Positions 1 to 7,818 of a DNA stretch of 64,000 nt are shown in pieces (the first letter of the stretch is position 1; every line of letters starts with the position of its first letter). The stretch is from Devosia lacusdianchii. GTDB taxonomy: Bacteria > Pseudomonadota > Alphaproteobacteria > Rhizobiales > Devosiaceae. The notes below the pieces were generated by a model. That model was given only the letters and a program-made list of their open reading frames with translations, was not told where the DNA came from and made no database searches. The position numbers and the translations under genes were made by a program. The stretch spans positions 2,914,001 to 2,978,000 of the forward strand of contig NZ_CP092483.1 in assembly GCF_022429625.1 (NCBI RefSeq). Reading direction: 5' to 3'.

Positions 1-851
1 CCGGAGGCCTGCCACAGCATTTCGGGAATGCCGTGCTCCAGCAGGTTCGACACCTGGGGCAGAAGCCCATGCTGATGGATCTTGATGCCGATCATGCCGC
101 AGTAGTTCATGTACAGTCGGGCCTCGTCGTCATCGCTCCATCGCAAGGGATCGAATGGCACCTCGTCGACGAACCGGCTTCTGAGCTGCGCGTCGACCGA
201 GAGATGGACGCGTGCTTCGGGAATGCCGACGAACATGATCGGGACCATGCCCTCGATCATCATGAACTTCAGGGCATCGGTGACGTCGGTGCCGGTGGTT
301 TCGAACGTCTTCGTGCTTCGTCCCTTGGACTGTCGCATCGCCCCTTGGGAAAGATGCTGGATCTCGTCGAGGATGAGCAGTTCGCAGGGTCGTACTCGGT
401 TGGGATTGTTGATCTCGTCGTTCTCGCCGCGCAGGTAGGAATAGAGCTGCTTGCGAAGAGTGCCGATCTTGGCAGAGGGGCTGACCTCGGCGCCGAGCCT
501 GGTGAGGATATCGGAGTAGAGGCCTTCCCTCGTAGCGCGTTCGTTGAGCGTCACGTGCAGGACCTTAACCTGTCGGCGGGCGATCTCAGCGGCCGGCATC
601 TCGGCGGGGAACAGCCCCTCCGCGATCACCTCGGGCACGACGACCTTCTCGAGGTAGATCTTCACTGCGTGCGACTTGCCCGATCCGCTGAATGCGAACA
701 GCTCGAGCCATCCCTGCGGCTCCCAAGGGCTCAAGCGGACGCCTCGTCGGGCACCCTCGCAGGCCTCGATGATGGCGTCGACCCTCGGGTGGTGGATGCG
801 CATCTGCTTGAAGATCGCGGCGATCTCGGCTCTGGACAGTGGTTGGTTCAT
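1..851 (-). CDS. tnsC: TnsC/TniB-like AAA+ transposition ATPase (partial, C-terminus outside window)
   Basis: This is an AAA+ ATPase that links target choice to the transposase in Tn7-like elements. Translating the minus strand from the ATG at 851 gives a Walker A motif FSGSGKSH at about residues 54-61 and a Walker B LLILDEIQHL at about 157-166. The latter has the DE-x-QH signature usual for TniB/TnsC. The start codon overlaps the stop of the upstream transposase gene as ATGA, so the two are translationally coupled. Only about 283 residues are visible and the frame is open at the window edge. The plus-strand open frames here are shadows. Confidence 0.86.
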   Translation of the reverse strand, partial: MNQPLSRAEIAAIFKQMRIHHPRVDAIIEACEGARRGVRLSPWEPQGWLELFAFSGSGKSHAVKIYLEKVVVPEVIAEGLFPAEMPAAEIARRQVKVLHVTLNERATREGLYSDILTRLGAEVSPSAKIGTLRKQLYSYLRGENDEINNPNRVRPCELLILDEIQHLSQGAMRQSKGRSTKTFETTGTDVTDALKFMMIEGMVPIMFVGIPEARVHLSVDAQLRSRFVDEVPFDPLRWSDDDEARLYMNYCGMIGIKIHQHGLLPQVSNLLEHGIPEMLWQAS

Positions 852-3184
852 CGCTTGATCTCCTGTTCTGCCTGCTTCATCAGTTCGGCCAGGAGGTCGG
901 CTGGGGAACCGAAGCGGCTCTCGGCATCCTTCAGTGGCGCCGTCGGGCTCGGCTGAGCTTCGGCCGGCGCGTTGGTCTCGACCTCTTCTGCCGGCTCCTC
1001 CGCCTTCTTCTTGGCGGCGAGCTTCATCCTTGTCCGCACCGCCTTCTCCGTTGCCTTCTTCCCGCCGCGACGGGGCGACTTGCTGACGTGCCGTTCGCCG
1101 GGGGTGCGATCGGCAGCAGAATCCTGAGGGATGTCGTGCTCGTCGCTCAGATCGGTGAATACGACCTCGTCGCCCGGGACCAGCTGCGGGGTGGGGTCGC
1201 GCATGGGCGCGAGCTGTCGGCGTTCCGCGAACTTCCCCGTGAACGGGGCGTGCTCGATGGCGTCGATGTAGGCTGCACGCGCAGCGGCCTGATCCTCGTA
1301 GGAATGGAACGCCATGTTGCGGTTCTTGGCGAACTTCTGGATCTTGCGCAGGAGGTACCAGGACGTGCCCTTCTGGTATTGCGGATCCCAGTTCGGCAGG
1401 GCGATCGATGTCCGCTTGGCCGGATGCCAGACATAGAGGTTGTCGGCATTGCCCGCCGAAGCGGTGGCCACCACCTTCACCGAACGGCTCGACGTGACGC
1501 CCTTTCGCTGATCGCGTTCCTTGCTGTAGCGGGCGAGCTCGCTCATCAGCTCGGTGGTGATCTTCGGATCGTGGAACCGCTGGCCCTCGAAGGTGATGCC
1601 CTCCGCGGTCAGGAGGCATTCCTTGGTGATGCCCATGACCTTGTCCAGCACCGCGACCTTGTCCGCCTTCGGACGTCCATGGGCCTCAAGGCCGTCCCGC
1701 CACTTCAGTGCTGGAGCCGCATTGATGCCCGAATGAACCTCCATGTGGTACCGGGTCACCACGAACCGCCAGAACAGGTCTTGAAGACGCTGTCGATCGT
1801 GGACCGCATCCACCTCGGGCTCGAGCTCGAGGAGGCTTCTGTCCTTCGGGGTCAAGGGGATACCTCCGGCAAGCCGATGCCAGACGTTCTCGTTCAAGGT
1901 GCCGAAGATGCGTTCGACATAGGCCTTGAACATCGGAATCTTCACCGGCGCCCAGATCACATCGATGTTGGCCGCCTCGCAGCTCGTCTGGAACGAGGTG
2001 CCGACGAACTCCCAGCCGTTGTCGACGATGATGGTCGCAGGCTTCCCATAACCATCCGCGGCTACGTTCTTCTCGCCGTACTCGTCGAGCAGGAACTTCT
2101 TCCTGCGCAGGACCTGTCGCAGGCATTCCATGACGGAATTGAGACTGGGGTGCTCGTAGGTGAAGACCGCGCCCAGGATCATCCTTGAATAGCAGTCGAT
2201 GGCGCAGGTCAGCCACAATCGACCGGCAGCGACCGGCTTGCCGTTCTCGTCGAGCACCGTGGACCAGACGTCGATCAGGGTATGATCGATCATCACCAGT
2301 TCCAGGGGCTCGGACGCGATCATCGGCCGACGACGGCCGCCCATGCGCCGGAAGGCTTCCTTGGCGCCGTACTTCTGCTCCATGTTCCAGATGTTGCGGC
2401 TGACCTTGATCCAGTTGCGGATGGTCTGGTCATGCGGACGCGGGAACGGGTCGGTGTCGGTGATGGGTCGGCCGCGGTTCTCACGGCGGATGACGAGGAT
2501 GCGATAGGCGCGATCGAACAGAGCGATGGCATCGCTGGGGCGTCGGGCGCGCCGCGCCCAGTACCAGGCGACGACAGCGCTCGCGAGGGTCAGGATCTCC
2601 TCGGGCCAGCGCTGCTCGCGGTCATGCTTGCCGCGTCTGTCGTAGAAGGCGGCCAACGGCCGTTCCATGGGCGCGCCGCAGTCATTGAGGGCCCGCAGCA
2701 GCGCACCTGGAGATGGCCTCCAGTCGAGACCGGCTTCCTTGGCGAGCGCATAATGGTCGCTGATGAAACGGCGAACGCCGACTGTGCCCCTGCCGACATT
2801 TCCCAGGTCGTCGTAGTGCCTACAATAAAAACGCAGCGTCCTCGCCTGCATCAGCCGTTGCTGGGCGATCAGCCGACGTTCCCTCTCCTTGAGGGTGATC
2901 TTGGGATCATCGGCGGGAAGCAGGGCCAATGGATCGACCTCGGCCTCGGGTCTAATCCTGCTCTGGGTCCCGATGCGATTGGCAAGGCCATCGCTTCGCA
3001 TCTGGTCGAAGATGGACTTCTCGAGGACGATGGGGGCGTTGATGTACTTCTGGCGGAACACGAATGCAGGTTCGGCGTCGCGCTCGATCATGCATTCGCG
3101 GTACTCGGCGAGGACCGGCGCAGAATGTTCAGGAAGCAGCAGCTCATAGACCTGCCCTTCTTCGACATCGCTATCGTTCACCAT
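848..3184 (-). CDS. tnsB: TnsB-like DDE transposase (Mu/TniA-type integrase)
   Basis: The protein of 778 residues is the strand-transfer transposase of a Tn7-like element. A retroviral-integrase-type core is visible, with a first Asp in LVMIDHTLIDV (about 298), a second in TIIVDNGWEF (about 387) and a Glu in AYVERIFG (about 423). This gives the D-D-35-E spacing. The C-terminal tail is Lys/Arg/Glu/Pro-rich and may contact TnsC. I chose the ATG at 3184, not an upstream start at 3358, because it overlaps the tnsA stop by 7 nt and the upstream extension reads as shadow sequence. The gene is followed by tnsC with a 4-nt overlap. It looks intact. Confidence 0.9.
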   Translation of the reverse strand: MVNDSDVEEGQVYELLLPEHSAPVLAEYRECMIERDAEPAFVFRQKYINAPIVLEKSIFDQMRSDGLANRIGTQSRIRPEAEVDPLALLPADDPKITLKERERRLIAQQRLMQARTLRFYCRHYDDLGNVGRGTVGVRRFISDHYALAKEAGLDWRPSPGALLRALNDCGAPMERPLAAFYDRRGKHDREQRWPEEILTLASAVVAWYWARRARRPSDAIALFDRAYRILVIRRENRGRPITDTDPFPRPHDQTIRNWIKVSRNIWNMEQKYGAKEAFRRMGGRRRPMIASEPLELVMIDHTLIDVWSTVLDENGKPVAAGRLWLTCAIDCYSRMILGAVFTYEHPSLNSVMECLRQVLRRKKFLLDEYGEKNVAADGYGKPATIIVDNGWEFVGTSFQTSCEAANIDVIWAPVKIPMFKAYVERIFGTLNENVWHRLAGGIPLTPKDRSLLELEPEVDAVHDRQRLQDLFWRFVVTRYHMEVHSGINAAPALKWRDGLEAHGRPKADKVAVLDKVMGITKECLLTAEGITFEGQRFHDPKITTELMSELARYSKERDQRKGVTSSRSVKVVATASAGNADNLYVWHPAKRTSIALPNWDPQYQKGTSWYLLRKIQKFAKNRNMAFHSYEDQAAARAAYIDAIEHAPFTGKFAERRQLAPMRDPTPQLVPGDEVVFTDLSDEHDIPQDSAADRTPGERHVSKSPRRGGKKATEKAVRTRMKLAAKKKAEEPAEEVETNAPAEAQPSPTAPLKDAESRFGSPADLLAELMKQAEQEIKR

Positions 3185-4029
3185 GGCAAGCCACCTGGCA
3201 GCTCGAAGATCGGTCTCTTGTCCTGGACGCGGGATACCGTCGTGCTCGGCGTCAGCGGAACGGCGAGATCGATCGCGATCAGTCGACGCACATGCATCGA
3301 GCAGGCCTTGGCGAGCGCCTTGGGTCCATCGCCCAGGGCCTCGAGAACCCGCCTCCAAGGCAGGGTTTGATCATCGCCGAATGCCTCCCTGACCAGCGTC
3401 AGGTCTTGGGCCGAGAGCGTCGCCTTGCGCTTGAGGAAGACCTTCTGCACCAGGGCGTCGGTAACGGGATGGGAGATGTGCTCGCTCTTGACAACGGTGA
3501 GGAAGAACCATCCGGCGGCCCTGTAGGCCTGCTCGGCAAGAGCGAGCTTGTTCAGGTAGCCCTGATCGTGATTGCGCGGGTCCTCGTCGTCCTTCACCTC
3601 GATGATCATGGTGGAGATCGTTCCTTGGCTCTTGGGCTTCCATGCCCTGACGGCGTCGACGAAGGGCACGCCCCTCGTGACGGATGCCGCGAAGGCGGTG
3701 TCGACCGTGACCTGGAGATCCGGGATGAAGTCCATCCTCTTGGCCTCGCCGACGATCGCCATGCGGAGAAGATGAGGCTGGGCGAACATGCTGTGCACCG
3801 GGGTGGCGACCTCGCACAGCTCGTAGAAGGGCTTCTCGGCTCTGATGGATTCCCACTCGATGGCTCGCATGCCGGCCTTGACCATCACTGGCCGGCCGAC
3901 TGGCTTGCGCTGGCGGCCGGTGACGATCTTTCGATAGGGCTGGGAGCCTCGGGTGAAGATCTCAGCGATTGCGCCGCCGTCGACGGTCTGAAATCCCTGC
4001 TTGAAGATGCGCTCGCGATGAGAAGACAA
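3178..4029 (-). CDS. tnsA: TnsA-like endonuclease, first gene of the transposition operon
   Basis: A 283-residue protein matching the TnsA family, which cuts the 5' ends of the transposon so that the element moves by cut-and-paste. The restriction-enzyme-like catalytic set is visible: acidic residues near 58-60, Asp in RMDFIPDL (100 and 104), and the E-x-K of MIIEVKDD (Glu144, Lys146). A C-terminal helical part follows, as in TnsA proteins that contact TnsC. It heads the tnsA-tnsB-tnsC operon and overlaps tnsB. Its presence suggests full excision, not Tn3-like cointegration. No terminal repeat is evident just upstream, where canonical Tn7 has its right end. Confidence 0.85.
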   Translation of the reverse strand: MSSHRERIFKQGFQTVDGGAIAEIFTRGSQPYRKIVTGRQRKPVGRPVMVKAGMRAIEWESIRAEKPFYELCEVATPVHSMFAQPHLLRMAIVGEAKRMDFIPDLQVTVDTAFAASVTRGVPFVDAVRAWKPKSQGTISTMIIEVKDDEDPRNHDQGYLNKLALAEQAYRAAGWFFLTVVKSEHISHPVTDALVQKVFLKRKATLSAQDLTLVREAFGDDQTLPWRRVLEALGDGPKALAKACSMHVRRLIAIDLAVPLTPSTTVSRVQDKRPIFELPGGLPW

Positions 4030-4177
4030 TCGGCGATCCTTTCCTGCGACGCATGAATATGTTGCCGACAGCCTTTCGTGCTGACGGCGGCCAAGAATTG
4101 ATAACTTTGAAAACCTCGTAGAATGCTGAGACCGACTGCCTAACGAGCGATGAAGATCATGGCAGCCGGCCTCGCGG

Positions 4178-4390
4178 TCATGGCTTGAGGTGACCTGGGC
4201 GGATTGGGAAAGGGATCACGTCCTCGATTCCCTCGGGGTGCAGGTCGGCCCGCCGGTTGGCTTCCGCCTGAACGGAGACGGCGATCGCGACGAGGGAGCG
4301 CTGTGCGGCTTCCTCGAATGCGTTCGGTCCCAGCTCGTCATGGACGCGCAGCAGCCTGGTCAGCACGCGGATCAGGAGCTCGTCAGTCAT
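4178..4390 (-). CDS. small hypothetical protein downstream of the FtsH-like gene
   Basis: A 70-residue, mostly helical protein that I do not recognise. Its ATG lies inside the end of the FtsH-like gene: ATG at 4390, upstream stop at 4383-4385, an 8-nt overlap. That strongly suggests translational coupling and a shared function. A longer frame starting at 4426 is possible but would sit within the upstream gene. The next gene on this strand, tnsA, begins about 150 bp further on. Confidence 0.6.
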   Translation of the reverse strand: MTDELLIRVLTRLLRVHDELGPNAFEEAAQRSLVAIAVSVQAEANRRADLHPEGIEDVIPFPIRPGHLKP

Positions 4391-6343
4391 TGCGGTCGCT
4401 CCCGATCTCGGTGCCCATCGTGGCATCGGCCGCAGCGACCACGGCCTTGAAGCGTTCCCCGTCCATCACGCGGGTCTTCATGAGCTCGTCGGCGACGGCT
4501 CGAATGCGGTGTCGGTTCGCCGCCGACAACTCCATCGCCCGGCAATAGAGCCGCTTCAGATGCGCATCCACGGCGCGTGCGATGTCGGCGTTTCGAGCAA
4601 GGACGATGGGGACATCGTCCCTGTCGCCGCGATAGATGAGATCCTCGCCGAAACCCTCCGAGATGTAGAGGGTTGCCACGTATCGAGTGGAAAGCGCCAG
4701 GTCGCTCGTCGCATTGCCGCCGGACCCTGTCCCGGCTTCGCCCAAGATCTGTTCCTCAGCGGCCCTGCCTGCCAGCAGCTGGACGACGAAGTCCTCGACC
4801 GACTGCCTCGTCGGCAGCATGCCGTCGAACTGCAGGAAGGTGCTGCCCCCGTTCCCATTTGCGCATCACCATGTTGAGCGATTCCACCACGCCGATCTCG
4901 AGGACGAGGGCGGCCACTGCATGGGCGGCCTCATGCACCGCGGTTGCATGCAACGCCTTGGCTGTCCTGGGGTCTGCGGGTGCGATCGCATCGATGAGGT
5001 CGGCGATCATCATCGAGCGCCTGGCAGAACGAGCCAGCCGTCGTGCCGCCTTCACCCACTGCACGACCTGGGCGCCGGATCCACCGATGGCCAGCTGGGC
5101 AACATGCGTCAGGTCCTCACCGGCCAGATCCTCACCAAGGTGCTGCCGGAAGATCCCTGCCAGTGCCGCTGCATCGGGAGGATGGATCTCGATCACCCTG
5201 TTCAACCTGCCTGGTCTGATCAGCGCCCTGTCGAGCTTCTCAGGGTGGTTGGTCGCCCCGAGGATGACCAGCCGGTTGGTAGTATCGGCAACGGCGCCGT
5301 CTAGAGTCGTAAGGATATGAGTCACGACGGGCAGCCACCAATCAGCTCCTCTGGGGCTCAGGGTGGCCCTGTTGGGGATGGCGTCGATCTCGTCGAAGAA
5401 CACCACCGCCGGCGCCATGGAGCGTGCCTGCTCGAACAGCTTGTCGATCTCCTTGATCACGCTGTCGAGGAAGCCTGGCGAGTTCGAGAACCACGCGGCG
5501 ACTGACGTCGCGATCAACGGAAGGCCGGCGCTGTGGGCGAGGCTTCGAGCGAACGTTGTCTTCCCGAGCCCCCGGGCTGCTCGCCAGAACGACCGCGGAA
5601 TCGATTTGATCGAAATCCAGCTCGCCCTTCCGCCACGCCTCCAGGTCGTCGATGAGGTTTAAGGCCCATTGCGAAGCCGCGCCATAGCCGTGCAGGTCGC
5701 GGATATGAGGCACGTCGGCGGTCATGGGATCGCTCAGGCTGCGATCGCCCATCGCCTTCCTGAGCCGCTCGACGGCCCTAGTCGCGCTTTCCCTGGGACG
5801 CAGGCAGGCGCAGATCTCGTCGAACGACAGGGAGATCGGCATGTCGTCGGGCAGGTTCCGCGGCAGCTTGCCGGTCATGCGCTTAATGACGGCGGCGACG
5901 ACGCGCCCGGTCGGCGCCGGCAGCTCGATCGTCATGTCGGCGCCCGTCCTCATTGAGGCGGGCAACAGCTTCGCCGGGTCCTGGGAGATCCCGAGCACTC
6001 GGCCGCCGGCGGACAGCGCCGAGATGGTCTGGCCCGATGTGGTGTCGTCTGCCACCTGGGAAGCTCGAAGCGGGACAGTGCGGTAGTGCGCGAAGTCCCA
6101 GTGCCATGGCTTCATCAGCGCGTGGAAGGGTTGGACCCAGTCGGGTCCCGGGACCTTCAGGACAGCGCACAGGCGTGGCTCGTCGTGAAGCCGCTTGATG
6201 CCCTCCATGCCGACGACGCTCTCCAGAAGCGCAAGCGGCAGGATGAATTGCGGTGCCTTGTCCTGGTTCTTGTTGGACAGCCTGCCGGTGATGATCAACG
6301 GGGTCTCGTCCAGCCCATCGAGCCAGTCGGGTTCGTCGGCCAT
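4383..6343 (-). pseudogene. soluble FtsH-like AAA+/M41 zinc metalloprotease, frame broken twice
   Basis: Joining three frames gives one protein of about 652 residues. It has a novel N-terminal half of about 250 residues with no membrane helix, then Walker A (SSPGLGKTT, restored near 5570) and Walker B (VVFFDEIDAIP). An AAA second-region-of-homology Arg motif (RPGRLNR), the zinc site HEAAH and the later Asp ligand in a SDLALSTRY stretch follow. Both breaks behave as one extra base, and both fall at C5 tracts on the plus strand (5569-5573 and 4846-4850). The total length then becomes a multiple of three. The start at 6343 has a purine-rich leader. It may be decayed, mis-sequenced, or expressed by slippage. 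Upstream is a promoter with a LexA-type box. Confidence 0.75.
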
Positions 6344-6576
6344 GATTTCTCTCTTCGCCGGCGCATGGGCGTGCCTGGACGCCCGGCGTGCTGCCGGTCC
6401 TCAATGCCCACTTCGGGCGCAATGTCGGATTGGGTTCAGTCGCTCAGGACGAGCGTTTGGCCGATATCGATATGAGGTGACGAGGAGCGCGAACGAGCGC
6501 GGCCGCAGCAACGAGGCGGGCGGTTTCGACGGCAATGTGCAGGGTCTGCGACATGGCGGGATCTCGTTCGACAAGT

Positions 6577-6591
6577 GAACAGATAGTGAAC
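6577..6591 (-). promoter_or_regulatory. candidate LexA (SOS) box overlapping the -10
   Basis: The minus strand reads GTTC-ACTATCT-GTTC, an exact match to the GTTC-N7-GTTC direct repeat known for LexA of Alphaproteobacteria. It covers the whole -10 hexamer of the promoter above, a classic position for repression. The wider repeat is TGTTCAC twice, 11 bp apart. Confidence 0.6.
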
Positions 6592-6608
6592 AACCAAAAC
6601 CCTGTCAA
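6580..6608 (-). promoter_or_regulatory. sigma70-like promoter for the FtsH-like operon
   Basis: On the minus strand, a perfect -35 TTGACA (6608-6603) is followed after exactly 17 nt by TATCTG (6585-6580). The predicted transcript would begin near 6573, leaving a leader of about 230 nt before the ATG at 6343. Nothing else in that leader is obvious. Confidence 0.6.
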
Positions 6609-6708
6609 CGACGGTCTGACAAAATTCCGAGCCGGTCCGCGACAAGGTTAATCTCGACCGCTTGCATGAAAGGCCTGCGGTTCGCATGATGCTGGAGGGA
6701 GGCCGTGC

Positions 6709-7806
6709 ATGACCGGTTACAACCACTATCCAGATTGCCCATGCGGATGGTGCGTCAACGACGGTCGTACGCGCATCGATCGCGCTCAGCTCAGTGCGTC
6801 CTATCGGGTGCACGAAGCCAAGACCTTTCTGTCCAGGAACGGCGCCAGATCCATCGCCGGATGCTACGTCAATCCGAATGCCAATTGCCCCGTCTGCGGG
6901 GCGGCCGTGTTCTTCTACGCCAACGCCTCAGGCAGCAAGGTCTATTTCGACGACCTTGGTCCCCCTTGGCAGAAGCACCCCTGCACCGACAATCCACGAA
7001 GGACCATCCGCGAGCATCCGGCCTTTGCCGGTGGGCCTGTGCGTCGAGCCGCAGGCATCACCCAGGAACTGGTGGAGGCAGCAAGAACTGCTGGGGCCTT
7101 TCACGCTTCTGCAGGCGTGGGTCGCTGGCATTTGCTCGTCGTGGTGGCCGTGGAACGACGAGGGAAGTCGATCAGGCTGCTGACCGAGCATCTGGCAAGC
7201 GATGATGCGCAGCGAGTTTGGATATCCTGCATATCGGACGAACCCCTCTTCGAGGTCGGCGACTTCCTCAGTCGACAGGGCAACCGCTTCTCGTTCTTGT
7301 ACAAGGAAGCGATGTCGCCGGCCGGATTCATGTCGGGCGGACCTGTGACAGTAGAGGCCGTTGAGAAACAGGCGATGCAGGCTCCCGCGCCGCACATTCC
7401 AAGGCTGAAGCTGGCTCCGGCATCGAGGCTACCCATCAAGCCGGCTCGGACCTACGACATGACCAAGAAGGAAATGGCGCACTTCCACGCCCGGCATAGG
7501 ACCGTTCAGCAGCTCTGCGACGACTTGCTCCCGACCGTGCGCTCCTATGCCAAGGACGGATTTCGCAAGCCACGACAGGTCGCCGAGATGCTGAACCGCG
7601 ATGGGCATCGCACCGTCCTTGGTGCGAGGTGGACACCGAGACTGACTCATTTCCTGCTGGGGCTGATGTTTTTGCCGGAGCAGAACCAAGCCCGTCCCAG
7701 CGGCAGGCCATCCAGCAAACCAGACGCATCAGAACCGTCGTCGATGACGACGGAATCCATTGCAGAGCGGTTGTCGCGTCTCGGCCGGGTGGTGATCTCC
7801 GACTAG
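6709..7806 (+). CDS. zinc-ribbon protein with recombinase-like C-terminal helices, function unknown
   Basis: The protein has 365 residues. The N-terminus has two cysteine clusters: C10-x-C12-x2-C15, and C60-x2-C63 with H90/C92 just after a DDLGPPWQKHPC segment. These are likely zinc sites. The middle holds a hydrophobic beta-rich part. The C-terminal third (about 245-320) resembles the small helical domain after serine-recombinase catalytic cores (AEMLNRDGHRTV, then a Trp-Thr-Pro-Arg stretch), but no catalytic domain is present. The start is well supported by a GGAGG ribosome site. It is divergent from the FtsH-like operon and converges on brxL with a 12-bp gap. It could be a DNA- or nucleic-acid-binding defence accessory; that is inference. 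Confidence 0.75.
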   Translation: MTGYNHYPDCPCGWCVNDGRTRIDRAQLSASYRVHEAKTFLSRNGARSIAGCYVNPNANCPVCGAAVFFYANASGSKVYFDDLGPPWQKHPCTDNPRRTIREHPAFAGGPVRRAAGITQELVEAARTAGAFHASAGVGRWHLLVVVAVERRGKSIRLLTEHLASDDAQRVWISCISDEPLFEVGDFLSRQGNRFSFLYKEAMSPAGFMSGGPVTVEAVEKQAMQAPAPHIPRLKLAPASRLPIKPARTYDMTKKEMAHFHARHRTVQQLCDDLLPTVRSYAKDGFRKPRQVAEMLNRDGHRTVLGARWTPRLTHFLLGLMFLPEQNQARPSGRPSSKPDASEPSSMTTESIAERLSRLGRVVISD

Positions 7807-7818
7807 ACTCGCGGCAGC

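Noticed and set aside
4060-4070. TGTTGCCGACA as a Tn7-like end next to tnsA
   Set aside because: Only partial similarity to TGT...ACA ends, no repeated TnsB-like sites follow, and no inverted partner is seen.
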